Positions 1 to 6,646 of a stretch of DNA of 8,936 bases are shown here, one piece after another. Origin of the DNA: Thermoguttaceae bacterium (GTDB lineage: Bacteria; Planctomycetota; Planctomycetia; Pirellulales; Thermoguttaceae); NCBI GenBank assembly GCA_024653385.1, contig JANLFZ010000229.1, positions 731 through 9,666 of the forward strand, written 5' to 3'. Both the position numbers and the translations under genes were made by a program. Positions within the stretch are counted from its first letter, which is position 1; each line of letters starts with the position of its first letter. The notes beneath the pieces are model-generated. The model was not told the origin of the DNA and searched no databases. It worked only from the letters and a program-made list of their open reading frames with translations.

Positions 1-3000
1 CGGTGGCCGTGGCGGTTACCGGAGGCGTCGGCCCGCTTTCGATGCCGCGCAGGCTCACCGAGCGCACGGCGTAGGTGTAGGCCACGCCCGCCTCCGCGGT
101 GGCGTCGGCAAAGGCCGTCTGCCGCACCGGCTCGTTCGTCAGTTTCTCCAGTTCAGCGGTCCCGGGCTTGCCGCGATACACATGGTACCCGGTCAGCCCG
201 GGCCGCGGGGCGTGCCAGGCCAATCGGACCGCGCCCGAGGCGCCTAGCGCGCGCAGGCCGGTCGGGGCCGGCGGCGGGGGCGGCAAGGGCACGGTCACCG
301 CCACGTAGGCCGGCTTGCTGCGCGTGTCGCCCGAGACCATCACTAGGGCGTAGTGCTGCGTGCCGGCCGGCGCCGAGGGGTCGGTGTGGCGCCCCAGGGC
401 GGTGCGCACCAGAAGGGTCTTCTCGTCGGGCGTGAAGCCCGGGCGGTCCGAGCGGTGCAGTTCGGCCTCCAGGCCGATGGTGCGGGCCGACCGCTCCCAT
501 GCCAGATGGACCACGCTGTCGTCGCCGATGGCGGCCTGGAGCGTCGGGGCCACCTCGGGGAGCGGGGGCGGGATGAACTGCCGACACTGGCCCGCGATCC
601 GCTCGGCCCCCGGCATGTCGATCCGCGGGGAAGCCAGGGTCCGATCCCGAACCTCGCGGATCATCGCCAGCATTGCCTGGTAGTGCGGATCGGCCGTCGA
701 CGCGAAGCTGACGGCGGGCGTGCCGCTGGGGTCGGGCGGGAGCACCGGGTGCTTGGCGAACGCTTCGGGCGGCTGCACCGCGTGGGCGTAGCCGTTCCAC
801 AACAGGTGGATTCGTTGGCGCCGCGGATCGACTTTGCGCTGGCGGCACAGGCCCAGTCCGAACCCCTCGGCGCCGGCCGGCAGCGGCGCGCGCAGGATGC
901 GGCTGAACTCGGGGTCCTTGAGGTTGATCCAGTCGTTCTCGAAGAAGGCGAGCTGACCCCCTTCGCCGTGGCACTTGAGGCAGCCGGCCGCGTCCATGCG
1001 CGCGGTCAGGGCGGCCTTGAGGCTGTTCCAATCGCGGATCGCGCACCCGTTGGCATTGTAGTCCCACGTGCCGTGGTACAGGCCGTTGCCGTCGATCCAG
1101 GCCATCAAGAGGTCTCGCTCGCGGCGCGAGAGGTCGGGAATACGGCCCTCGTGTCCGTCGACGAGCAGTTTCGCCAGCGGGGCCGCGCCCGAGCCGTGGC
1201 GGCGAGGCTCGAAAATCTGCGACGACCACAGGGCCGTGCCGTTCATGCAGTCGATGCCCGCGATCCAGTAAGCCACCAGTTGCGTCTCGCGGCGGTTGGC
1301 GAGGTTCTCGTAGCTGATGCTGAAGTGTTCGGTCCATCCGCCCGAGAGGTCCATGCCGCCGCCGATCCCCTCGGGGCCGCCGTGGCAGCGCACGCAGTGT
1401 TTGTCGAGCACGGGCTGGACCATGGTGGGATAGTCCAAGAAGCCGCTTCCCCACGACTCGGGCTCGATGCGGCTGGGCGTGCGTCCGAGGATGTCGCGCA
1501 ATCCGTCGTTGCGCGGCGTGCTCGCCTTGTGTTCGTGGCATCCGATGCACGACCGGGTGGTGCCCGGCGCGGCCTGGACGAACGTGCGCATGCTCTGGAT
1601 CAGGCGTCCGTCGGCGTCGAGGGCCTGGAGGTACACGGCCCGGCCCGCGGGGACCTCGAAGTAGGCCGATCCGTTCTCGTCGACGGGCACCACGCCCAGG
1701 TAGTTCTTCACGCTGAAGGCCAAGGCGGCGCTGACGAGAAAGACCTGGTTGTAGGGGCTGCCGCCCATCGTGGTCGGGCTGACGCGGGAGGTCTCCTCGA
1801 GCACGCGCAGTTGTTTGACTTCGCCGCGCTGGACGCCCTTGAGGCCCTGGTAGATGTCCTGCACGAAGAACCGGCCCGTGGTCGCGCGGCGATCCGTCGT
1901 GTCGGCCAGCACCAGCGGCATCGGCCGGGGTTTGACGAGCATCGGCGAGTGCAGGCAGATCTCGGGATCGTCCATGAGCACGAACCGGTGTCCGGACCGG
2001 TCGATCATCTCCAGCACGTTGCGCTTCGCGCCGGCGGGCCGGCCGCTGAAGAGGAACAGATCGGGCCCCACCGGCCAGGGCTCGCACGAGTCGCCCGTGT
2101 CGCAGGTCGGGTTCTCGGGGTGCTCCAGGTTGATGATCGCCCGGGGGTCGTTCTTCCCCACGCGCGGATCCACCAGGGCGATCGAGCCGCGCGGCGTCGA
2201 GTTGTGCTTGGCGAACGTGCCGACGATGAGGTGCGTGCCGGGCACGGGCCGGGCATCGAGAATGGCCTCGGGAAACACCATGTTGTTGGCGAACACCGCA
2301 GTCTCTTGCGTGCCGTCGGGGTTCACGCTCCACAGCGACTGGATCGTCAGCGCGTTCTTGTCGACGTACTCCCAACGCCCGAACAGGATGCGCCCGTCGG
2401 GCATCACCGCCGGGTCGAACTCGTTGACGTTGTTCACCGAGATCGGGTGGATGTCGGACCCGTCGGCGTTCATTACGTGGAGAATGCTCACCCCGCTATT
2501 GGCGCAGGGCACCAGCCCGCTGGGTCGGGTCGAGAGGAACACGATGCGGCCGTCGGGCAGGTACGCCGGGGCAATGTCGTGCTGCCCGCCGTGCGAGCCC
2601 TTGTAGCAGCCGCACGCGGGCGTGGGGTCGGTGATCCGCCGCAGGCCCTTGCCGTCGATGCCGATCTCGTAGATGCTGGTGCTCCCTTGCGGCTCGCCCT
2701 TGAAACAAAAAAGCAATCGCTTGGCGTCCCACGAAAGCTCGGGATGGGTGTACACGCCCAGGCCGAGGGTCCCCGGCGTGCTCGGGTCGATCACCGGCCG
2801 GATCTTCCACTGGTCCTTGGGGGCCGAGGGGTTCTCCAGCACGTAGATCCCGCCGCCCCCGGGCGGCCACTTGTAGAACGTGTCGTAAATGTGAATCCCC
2901 GTGTACGAGTGCCGCTTGACGAACAACAGCGGCGCGTCGAGGCGCGCACGCATGGCCTTTTCGATGGCCGCCTGTTCAGTCGATGCCGGCGGGTTGCCCG

Positions 3001-3067
3001 AGGCGCCATTCCACGCCGGGCCGATCACGAGAAGCAGGACCACAACGAACGTGCAAGCGACTCTCAT
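1..3067 (-). CDS. HzsA-like secreted triheme c-type cytochrome with propeller and FN3 domains (3' partial)
   Basis: The gene is open at the left edge; 1022 codons are visible. The ATG at 3067 has a GGAG 6 nt upstream and leads straight into a signal peptide (MRVACTFVVVLLLVIGPAWNG), so the product should be exported. PD40/TolB-like propeller repeats follow: LSWDAKRLLFCF near residue 115, YLPDGRIVFLSTR near 170, VMPDGRILFGRW near 225. Residues 449-500 contain NGSAYFEVPAGRAVYLQALD, typical of the hydrazine synthase alpha middle region. Haem-c sites are CIGCH (507-511), CVRCH (558-562) and CLKCH (696-700), with MAWIDGNGLYHGTW near 655-668. Two fibronectin-III-like domains, about 838-925 and 933-1022, are joined by a PLPPPPAP linker. 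Homologues are common in planctomycetes that do not perform anammox, and their function is unknown. Electron transfer or a redox reaction outside the cytoplasm is inferred. Hydrazine synthesis is unlikely: there is no sign of partner subunits. The true C-terminus is not in the window. Confidence 0.85.
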   Translation of the reverse strand, partial: MRVACTFVVVLLLVIGPAWNGASGNPPASTEQAAIEKAMRARLDAPLLFVKRHSYTGIHIYDTFYKWPPGGGGIYVLENPSAPKDQWKIRPVIDPSTPGTLGLGVYTHPELSWDAKRLLFCFKGEPQGSTSIYEIGIDGKGLRRITDPTPACGCYKGSHGGQHDIAPAYLPDGRIVFLSTRPSGLVPCANSGVSILHVMNADGSDIHPISVNNVNEFDPAVMPDGRILFGRWEYVDKNALTIQSLWSVNPDGTQETAVFANNMVFPEAILDARPVPGTHLIVGTFAKHNSTPRGSIALVDPRVGKNDPRAIINLEHPENPTCDTGDSCEPWPVGPDLFLFSGRPAGAKRNVLEMIDRSGHRFVLMDDPEICLHSPMLVKPRPMPLVLADTTDRRATTGRFFVQDIYQGLKGVQRGEVKQLRVLEETSRVSPTTMGGSPYNQVFLVSAALAFSVKNYLGVVPVDENGSAYFEVPAGRAVYLQALDADGRLIQSMRTFVQAAPGTTRSCIGCHEHKASTPRNDGLRDILGRTPSRIEPESWGSGFLDYPTMVQPVLDKHCVRCHGGPEGIGGGMDLSGGWTEHFSISYENLANRRETQLVAYWIAGIDCMNGTALWSSQIFEPRRHGSGAAPLAKLLVDGHEGRIPDLSRRERDLLMAWIDGNGLYHGTWDYNANGCAIRDWNSLKAALTARMDAAGCLKCHGEGGQLAFFENDWINLKDPEFSRILRAPLPAGAEGFGLGLCRQRKVDPRRQRIHLLWNGYAHAVQPPEAFAKHPVLPPDPSGTPAVSFASTADPHYQAMLAMIREVRDRTLASPRIDMPGAERIAGQCRQFIPPPLPEVAPTLQAAIGDDSVVHLAWERSARTIGLEAELHRSDRPGFTPDEKTLLVRTALGRHTDPSAPAGTQHYALVMVSGDTRSKPAYVAVTVPLPPPPPAPTGLRALGASGAVRLAWHAPRPGLTGYHVYRGKPGTAELEKLTNEPVRQTAFADATAEAGVAYTYAVRSVSLRGIESGPTPPVTATAT

Positions 3068-3073
3068 CAACGG

Positions 3074-3077
3074 CTCC
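3074..3077 (-). promoter_or_regulatory. Ribosome binding site of the HzsA-like gene
   Basis: The minus strand reads GGAG here, 6 nt before the ATG at 3067. It fixes the start immediately ahead of a typical signal peptide. An adjacent in-frame TTG at 3070 is less likely because it would lie too close to this site. Confidence 0.6.
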
Positions 3078-3134
3078 AAGAGGAATCGGCTGAACGGGAA
3101 ACGGATACTCCGCGGGCCTGGCCGCGAACACTGC

Positions 3135-3183
3135 GACGGTCTCCGGGAACGGTTACATTCGGGCTCCCGAGGGAGCGACCGTC
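3135..3183. repeat. Nested inverted repeats upstream of the HzsA-like gene
   Basis: A 7-bp inverted repeat, GACGGTC at 3135-3141 and GACCGTC at 3177-3183, encloses a second one with 6-bp arms, GCTCCC at 3163-3168 and GGGAGC at 3171-3176. The two are directly adjacent on the right side. The element lies 68-116 nt upstream of the HzsA-like start codon and could be leader RNA structure or a DNA-binding site. Short repeats arise often by chance in GC-rich DNA, so the function is only suggested. Confidence 0.3.
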
Positions 3184-3204
3184 CCCAGTTCCCTTGTAAC
3201 TCAA

Positions 3205-3219
3205 GCCGCTTCGCGCGGC
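3205..3219. repeat. Small hairpin, 5-bp stem
   Basis: GCCGC (3205-3209) and GCGGC (3215-3219) pair around a TTCGC loop. It sits 17 nt to the left of the larger hairpin at 3237-3289. No T-run follows on either strand, so it does not look like an intrinsic terminator. Confidence 0.3.
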
Positions 3220-3236
3220 AAGCTGTCCGGCCCGAA

Positions 3237-3289
3237 GGGGGCCAGTCCCGTGCTCGCGCTCCTTCGCCGCGAAAATCGGGACGGCCCCC
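3237..3289. repeat. Long hairpin with single bulged A and internal stem
   Basis: GGGGGCC (3237-3243), A3244, GTCCCG (3245-3250) pairs with CGGGAC (3277-3282) GGCCCCC (3283-3289). This gives 13 base pairs interrupted only by one bulged adenine. Inside the 26-nt loop, TCGCG (3254-3258) and CGCGA (3268-3272) form a further 5-bp stem, so the whole folds as a stacked hairpin. It lies just upstream of the rightward promoter (-35 box at 3313), so it is not in that transcript; it would be transcribed only in a long leftward leader or a separate RNA. There is no flanking T-tract on either strand, so an intrinsic terminator is not supported. Confidence 0.45.
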
Positions 3290-3312
3290 GGGAGCGGTCG
3301 CGCCGGGCGCGG

Positions 3313-3342
3313 TTGACAGGCGGCTCCCAACGGTCGTATGAT
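3313..3342 (+). promoter_or_regulatory. Sigma-70-type promoter for the GH127-like gene
   Basis: A perfect -35 box TTGACA (3313-3318) and a -10 box TATGAT (3337-3342, 5 of 6 consensus bases) are separated by 18 bp. Transcription would begin near 3349, leaving a leader of about 60 nt before the ATG at 3409. It is the only near-consensus promoter I see in the intergenic region, and it stands out in otherwise very GC-rich sequence. The call is by pattern alone. Confidence 0.65.
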
Positions 3343-3348
3343 CGACCG
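3331..3348. promoter_or_regulatory. Operator-like inverted repeat around the -10 box
   Basis: CGGTCG (3331-3336) and CGACCG (3343-3348) are perfect inverted arms that flank the TATGAT -10 box exactly. A dimeric repressor bound here would block RNA polymerase, as expected for an inducible glycosidase gene. No regulator gene is visible in the window. A 6-bp repeat could arise by chance, so this remains a candidate. Confidence 0.35.
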
Positions 3349-3396
3349 GCATCTTCTTCGTGAAGGGGCCGGCAACACCACGAGTTGAGCCATTTC

Positions 3397-3402
3397 AAGG
3401 AG
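3397..3402 (+). promoter_or_regulatory. Ribosome binding site of the GH127-like gene
   Basis: AAGGAG lies 6 nt upstream of the ATG at 3409. It decides the start: the in-frame TTG at 3385 lies upstream of this site and would put eight extra residues before the signal peptide. Confidence 0.75.
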
Positions 3403-3408
3403 CATTCG

Positions 3409-5727
3409 ATGCGCTGGTCGAGATCGATCGTTGCGGTTCTCTTGATGGTTGTTTTCTTGGCCGCATTGGGCAGCCGGCGCGCGGTCCAGGCCGAGGTCCG
3501 GCAAGTCGTGCCCCGGGCGGCCGAGCCCTTCCCGCTAACCCAAGTGAGGCTGCTCGACGGACCGTTCAAGCACGCGATGGAACTCGACCGAAAATACCTC
3601 TTGAGCCTCGACCCGGACCGCCTGTTGCACAACTTTCGCACCAACGCGGGCCTGCCCTCGACGGCCAAGCCCCTGGGGGGTTGGGAAGAACCGAAGTGCG
3701 AGGTCCGAGGTCACAGCCTCGGCCATTTCCTCTCGGCCTTGGCCATGATGTACGCCAGCACCGGCGACGAGCGGCTTCGGCAGAAGGCCGCGTACACGGT
3801 CGCCGAACTGGCCAAGTGCCAGTCGCAGTTTCCCTCCGGCTACTTGAGCGCCTTCCCCGAGAGTTTCATCGAGCGGGTCGAGGCGGGCAAGCCGGTCTGG
3901 GCCCCGTGGTACACGCTGCACAAGATCTACGCGGGGCTGTTGGATGTCTACGTGCTTTGCGGCAACCGCCAGGCCCTCGAGGTGCTCGAAAAGGCGGTGG
4001 CATGGATTCAATCGCGAACCGACAAGCTCAGCGACGCCCAGATGGAAAAGATGCTGGGCAACGAACATGGCGGCATGAACGACGTGCTGGCCGAGTTGGC
4101 GGCGGTCACGGGCAAGGACGCCTATCTGAGGCTTTCCCAGCGGTTCAACCACCACGCGGTGCTCGACCCCTTGGCCAAACGCCAGGACCGGCTTACCGGC
4201 CTCCACGCGAACACCCAGTTCCCCAAGATCCTGGGCGCGGCCCGGCAATACGAGTTGACCGGCTGGGCCGATGGGCGCACCATCGCCACGTTCTTCTGGG
4301 AGGTCGTGACCAAGGAGCGTTCGTACGTCACCGGCGGCAATAGCGATGGCGAGGTTTTCAGCCCCAAGGAGGAACTCTCGAAGCACCTCGGCCCCTCCAC
4401 CACCGAGACCTGCAACACCTACAACATGCTCAAGATCACGCGGAGGATCTTCGCCTGGGACCCCAAGCCCGAGTACGCCGACTACTACGAGCGGGCCCTG
4501 CTGAACCACATTCTCGCCTCGCAGAACCCCGAGACCGGCATGGTGCTGTACTACATGCCGCTGCGGTCCGGCAGCCAGCGCGTGTTCGGCACGCCCAACG
4601 ATTCGTTCTGGTGCTGTACGGGCACGGGCATGGAGAACCACGCGAAGTACGGCGACAGCATCTACTTCCACGGGAAAGACACCCTTTACGTGAATCTGTT
4701 CATCGCCTCCGAGCTTGCCTGGAAGGACCGGGGGCTGGTGCTGCGCCAAGAGACGAAGTTCCCCGAGGCCGACTCGACCCGGCTGGCGTTCGCCTGTGAG
4801 AAACCCGTCGAGCTGGCCCTGCGCCTTCGCCGGCCGCACTGGGCGATCGAGGGATTCGAGGTGGCGATCAACGGCCAGAAACAGCCGATCGAGAGCAGGC
4901 CATCGAGTTACGTCGACTTGCGGCGCGCGTGGAAGACGGGCGACGTGGTCGAGGTGCGCATGCCCATGACCCTGCGCACCGAGGGATTCCGCGACAATCC
5001 GAAGAAGCTGGCCGTGTTCTACGGGCCGGCGCTATTGTGCACGCCGGTGGCGCCGGGGAAGCCCTTCCCCGTGGTCGTGGGCGAGGTGGGAAAGATCCCC
5101 TCGGCGATCCAGCCGGCCGGCAAGCCCTTGGAGTTCCGCGGGTTGCCGCCGGTGTTCCGCTCGGTCGAGGCGGGCGCGGGCGTGGAGGTCGCGCTGGTGC
5201 CGTTCTACAAGGAGTACAAGCGGCCGTATCATGTCTACTGGGACGTGCTCGACGAGGCCCAGTGGAAGGCCCGGTGCGCCGAGTACCAGGCCGAGATGGC
5301 GCGCGAAAAGGCCCTTGCGGCCCGAACGGTCGACCGCGTGGTGATCGGCGATAGGGATTCCGAGCGCGCCCACCGTCTGGAGGGCCTGCGGCACGCTTCG
5401 GGTCCTTTCGGCGGCAGGCATTGGCGCCACGCGGGCGACGGCTGGTTCTCGTACGAGCTGAAGTCGCTGCCGGACCAGCCGGTGGAAATTTTCTGCACCT
5501 ACTGGGGTAGCGACGTGGGGGCGCGGGTGTTCGACGTGCTGGTCGATGGCACGAAGATCGCCACGCAGAAGCTCGACCGGAACAAGCCCGAGTCGTTCTT
5601 CGATCAGATCTACCCCGTCCCCACCGAGCTGACCAAGGGCAAGGCCAAGATCACGGTGCGTTTCCAGGCCCATCCCGGCAACACCGCGGGCGGCGTGTTC
5701 GACCTTCGGGTCCTGAGGAAGGAGTGA
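3409..5727 (+). CDS. Secreted GH127/GH146-like glycoside hydrolase (predicted beta-L-arabinofuranosidase)
   Basis: 772 residues. The N-terminus is a signal peptide with likely cleavage after residue 28 (AVQA/EV), so the enzyme is exported. The catalytic part, about residues 37-420, matches the DUF1680/GH127 group, with RGHSLGHFLSA, WYTLHKIYAGLLD, NEHGGMND and TTETCNTYNML. In the characterised member HypBA1 a Glu and three Cys bind zinc and one Cys is the nucleophile. The likely equivalents here are E315 (in DGEVF), C335 (in ETCN) and the pair C402-C403 (in FWCCTGTGMEN). A beta-sandwich follows (about 425-545, ending near LAVFYGPALLC). A C-terminal module (about 606-772, with YHVYWDVLDE, TVDRVVIGD and GWFSYEL) resembles the DUF6805 module often attached to these enzymes. 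The expected reaction is release of L-arabinofuranose from plant or algal glycans; the exact linkage, and GH127 versus GH146, cannot be settled here. The gene is divergent from the HzsA-like gene, with its own promoter. It is complete and undamaged. Confidence 0.92.
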   Translation: MRWSRSIVAVLLMVVFLAALGSRRAVQAEVRQVVPRAAEPFPLTQVRLLDGPFKHAMELDRKYLLSLDPDRLLHNFRTNAGLPSTAKPLGGWEEPKCEVRGHSLGHFLSALAMMYASTGDERLRQKAAYTVAELAKCQSQFPSGYLSAFPESFIERVEAGKPVWAPWYTLHKIYAGLLDVYVLCGNRQALEVLEKAVAWIQSRTDKLSDAQMEKMLGNEHGGMNDVLAELAAVTGKDAYLRLSQRFNHHAVLDPLAKRQDRLTGLHANTQFPKILGAARQYELTGWADGRTIATFFWEVVTKERSYVTGGNSDGEVFSPKEELSKHLGPSTTETCNTYNMLKITRRIFAWDPKPEYADYYERALLNHILASQNPETGMVLYYMPLRSGSQRVFGTPNDSFWCCTGTGMENHAKYGDSIYFHGKDTLYVNLFIASELAWKDRGLVLRQETKFPEADSTRLAFACEKPVELALRLRRPHWAIEGFEVAINGQKQPIESRPSSYVDLRRAWKTGDVVEVRMPMTLRTEGFRDNPKKLAVFYGPALLCTPVAPGKPFPVVVGEVGKIPSAIQPAGKPLEFRGLPPVFRSVEAGAGVEVALVPFYKEYKRPYHVYWDVLDEAQWKARCAEYQAEMAREKALAARTVDRVVIGDRDSERAHRLEGLRHASGPFGGRHWRHAGDGWFSYELKSLPDQPVEIFCTYWGSDVGARVFDVLVDGTKIATQKLDRNKPESFFDQIYPVPTELTKGKAKITVRFQAHPGNTAGGVFDLRVLRKE

Positions 5728-5750
5728 CGCGGGGTCAGGCCCCCTTGCGT
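5727..5750. terminator. Hairpin across the convergent gene ends, possible bidirectional terminator
   Basis: ACGC (5727-5730) GGGG (5731-5734) pairs with CCCC (5740-5743) and, after a 3-nt bulge, GCGT (5747-5750); the loop is TCAGG. The stem starts at the last base of the glycosidase stop codon, spans the 7-bp intergenic gap and encloses the DUF58 stop codon. No clear T-tract follows on either strand, so this is a weak intrinsic-terminator candidate. Its position between two converging genes is the main argument. Confidence 0.3.
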
Positions 5751-6646
5751 TTCATCCGGGCGGTGAGGTAGCTCGACAGGGCCAGGTCGAGCGGGTGGTC
5801 GGTGCGCATCAGCACATAGTCGATCTGGTGCATCCGGCATCCTTGTCGGACTCGGCGCAGGAACTCGCCGAACTCGCGCAGGTACGCCTTGCGCAGCGCC
5901 CGGGGCTCGACGAGCACTTCCGGCAGTTGCTCCAGGCCGCGGAACAACGTGGTGTTCTCGAAGGGGAAGTCGAGTTCGGCGGGATCGAGCACGTGGAGCA
6001 GGATGACCTCGTGCCGGCGGTGGCGGAAATGCTTCAGCCCCGCCATGATCGAGTCGACGTCGTCGAACAGGTCGCTGAGGACCACGACGATGCCCCGTTT
6101 CTTGAACCGCTCGGCCAGTTCGTGGAAGATCGGCCCCATCTGGGTCTTGCGCTCGGGGGCGGTGTCTTCCATGACCTGGAGGAGGTCCTTCAGGTGCGAG
6201 GGGTTGCTGCTGGCCCGCACCAGCGCCCGAATCTCCTTGTCGAACGTCACGAGTCCCGCGCTATCCTGCTGCTGAAGGACGAGGTACGCCAGCGCCGCCG
6301 CGGCGCACTGGGCGTACTGGAGCTTCGACATGGGGGCATTGGGCCCCTGGTAGGTCATGCTCTGGCTGGTGTCCAACAGCACCATGCAGACGAGGTTCGT
6401 CTCTTCCTCGAACTGCTTGAGGTAGAACTTGTCGGTCCGCCCGAAGACCTTCCAGTCGAGGTAGCGGAGGTCGTCGCCGGGCGCGTACTCGCGGTGCTCG
6501 GCGAACTCGATCGAGAAGCCGTGGTAGGGGCTGCGGTGGACGCCCGAGACGTACCCTTCGACGATCCGCCGGGCGCGCAGGTACAGCCCCTCAAGTCGCG
6601 CGAGGACCCGCGGGTCCAAGAACGTCGGGGAGCTTTCGGCGGGCAT
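5735..6646 (-). CDS. DUF58 domain protein (vWA-like partner of MoxR)
   Basis: 303 residues. The DUF58 signature is at residues 52-65 (REYAPGDDLRYLDW). A von Willebrand A-like fold follows, with a MIDAS-type DTSQS at 92-96 (D92, S94, S96) and a later VVVLSDLFDD strand. No signal peptide or membrane segment is seen, so it is cytoplasmic. The start at 6646 (MPAESSPTFLDPRVLARL) is preferred to in-frame positions further up: it has AGGAAG 9 nt upstream, and the conserved DUF58 N-terminus begins just after it. The gene begins inside the 3' end of the MoxR gene, a 56-nt overlap in another frame, which points to translational coupling. DUF58 proteins typically work with MoxR ATPases in assembling or activating protein complexes; the client is unknown. 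This is the last gene of its operon and ends 7 bp from the convergent glycosidase stop. Confidence 0.93.
   Translation of the reverse strand: MPAESSPTFLDPRVLARLEGLYLRARRIVEGYVSGVHRSPYHGFSIEFAEHREYAPGDDLRYLDWKVFGRTDKFYLKQFEEETNLVCMVLLDTSQSMTYQGPNAPMSKLQYAQCAAAALAYLVLQQQDSAGLVTFDKEIRALVRASSNPSHLKDLLQVMEDTAPERKTQMGPIFHELAERFKKRGIVVVLSDLFDDVDSIMAGLKHFRHRRHEVILLHVLDPAELDFPFENTTLFRGLEQLPEVLVEPRALRKAYLREFGEFLRRVRQGCRMHQIDYVLMRTDHPLDLALSSYLTARMKRKGA

Larger units (their letters stand above)
3068..3408. other. Divergent intergenic region between the HzsA-like and GH127-like genes
   Basis: This 341-bp stretch separates two divergently transcribed genes and holds no convincing gene; open frames crossing it are shadows. 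It contains, left to right: nested inverted repeats (3135-3183), a small hairpin (3205-3219), a long A-bulged hairpin (3237-3289), and a strong rightward promoter (3313-3342) with an inverted repeat over its -10 box (3331-3348). I could not find a convincing leftward sigma-70 promoter for the HzsA-like gene; it may use another sigma factor or a weak promoter. Shared regulation of the two exported products is plausible but inferred. Confidence 0.6.

Noticed and set aside
153..2375. A 740-codon minus-strand frame within the HzsA-like gene
   Set aside because: It is out of frame with the haem motifs, is dominated by Arg, Pro and Gly, and shows no domain.
1..3067. True hydrazine synthase and an anammox organism
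   Set aside because: There is no sign of HzsB/HzsC subunits or hydrazine metabolism genes, the haem-site neighbour differs, and such HzsA-like proteins are common in non-anammox planctomycetes.
353..3199. A 948-codon open frame on the plus strand opposite the HzsA-like gene
   Set aside because: It is a GC-rich antisense shadow. The minus-strand frame has a signal peptide, propeller repeats and three CXXCH motifs, while this one shows no recognisable domain.
3237..3289. Intrinsic terminator at the long intergenic hairpin
   Set aside because: No T-tract follows on either strand, and no gene ends here.
3385..3408. An eight-residue longer glycosidase start at TTG 3385
   Set aside because: The AAGGAG at 3397-3402 is placed for the ATG at 3409, and the signal peptide begins properly there.
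3535..4839. A 434-codon minus-strand frame opposite the glycosidase
   Set aside because: It is antisense to strongly conserved GH127 motifs and has no recognisable domain or start signal.
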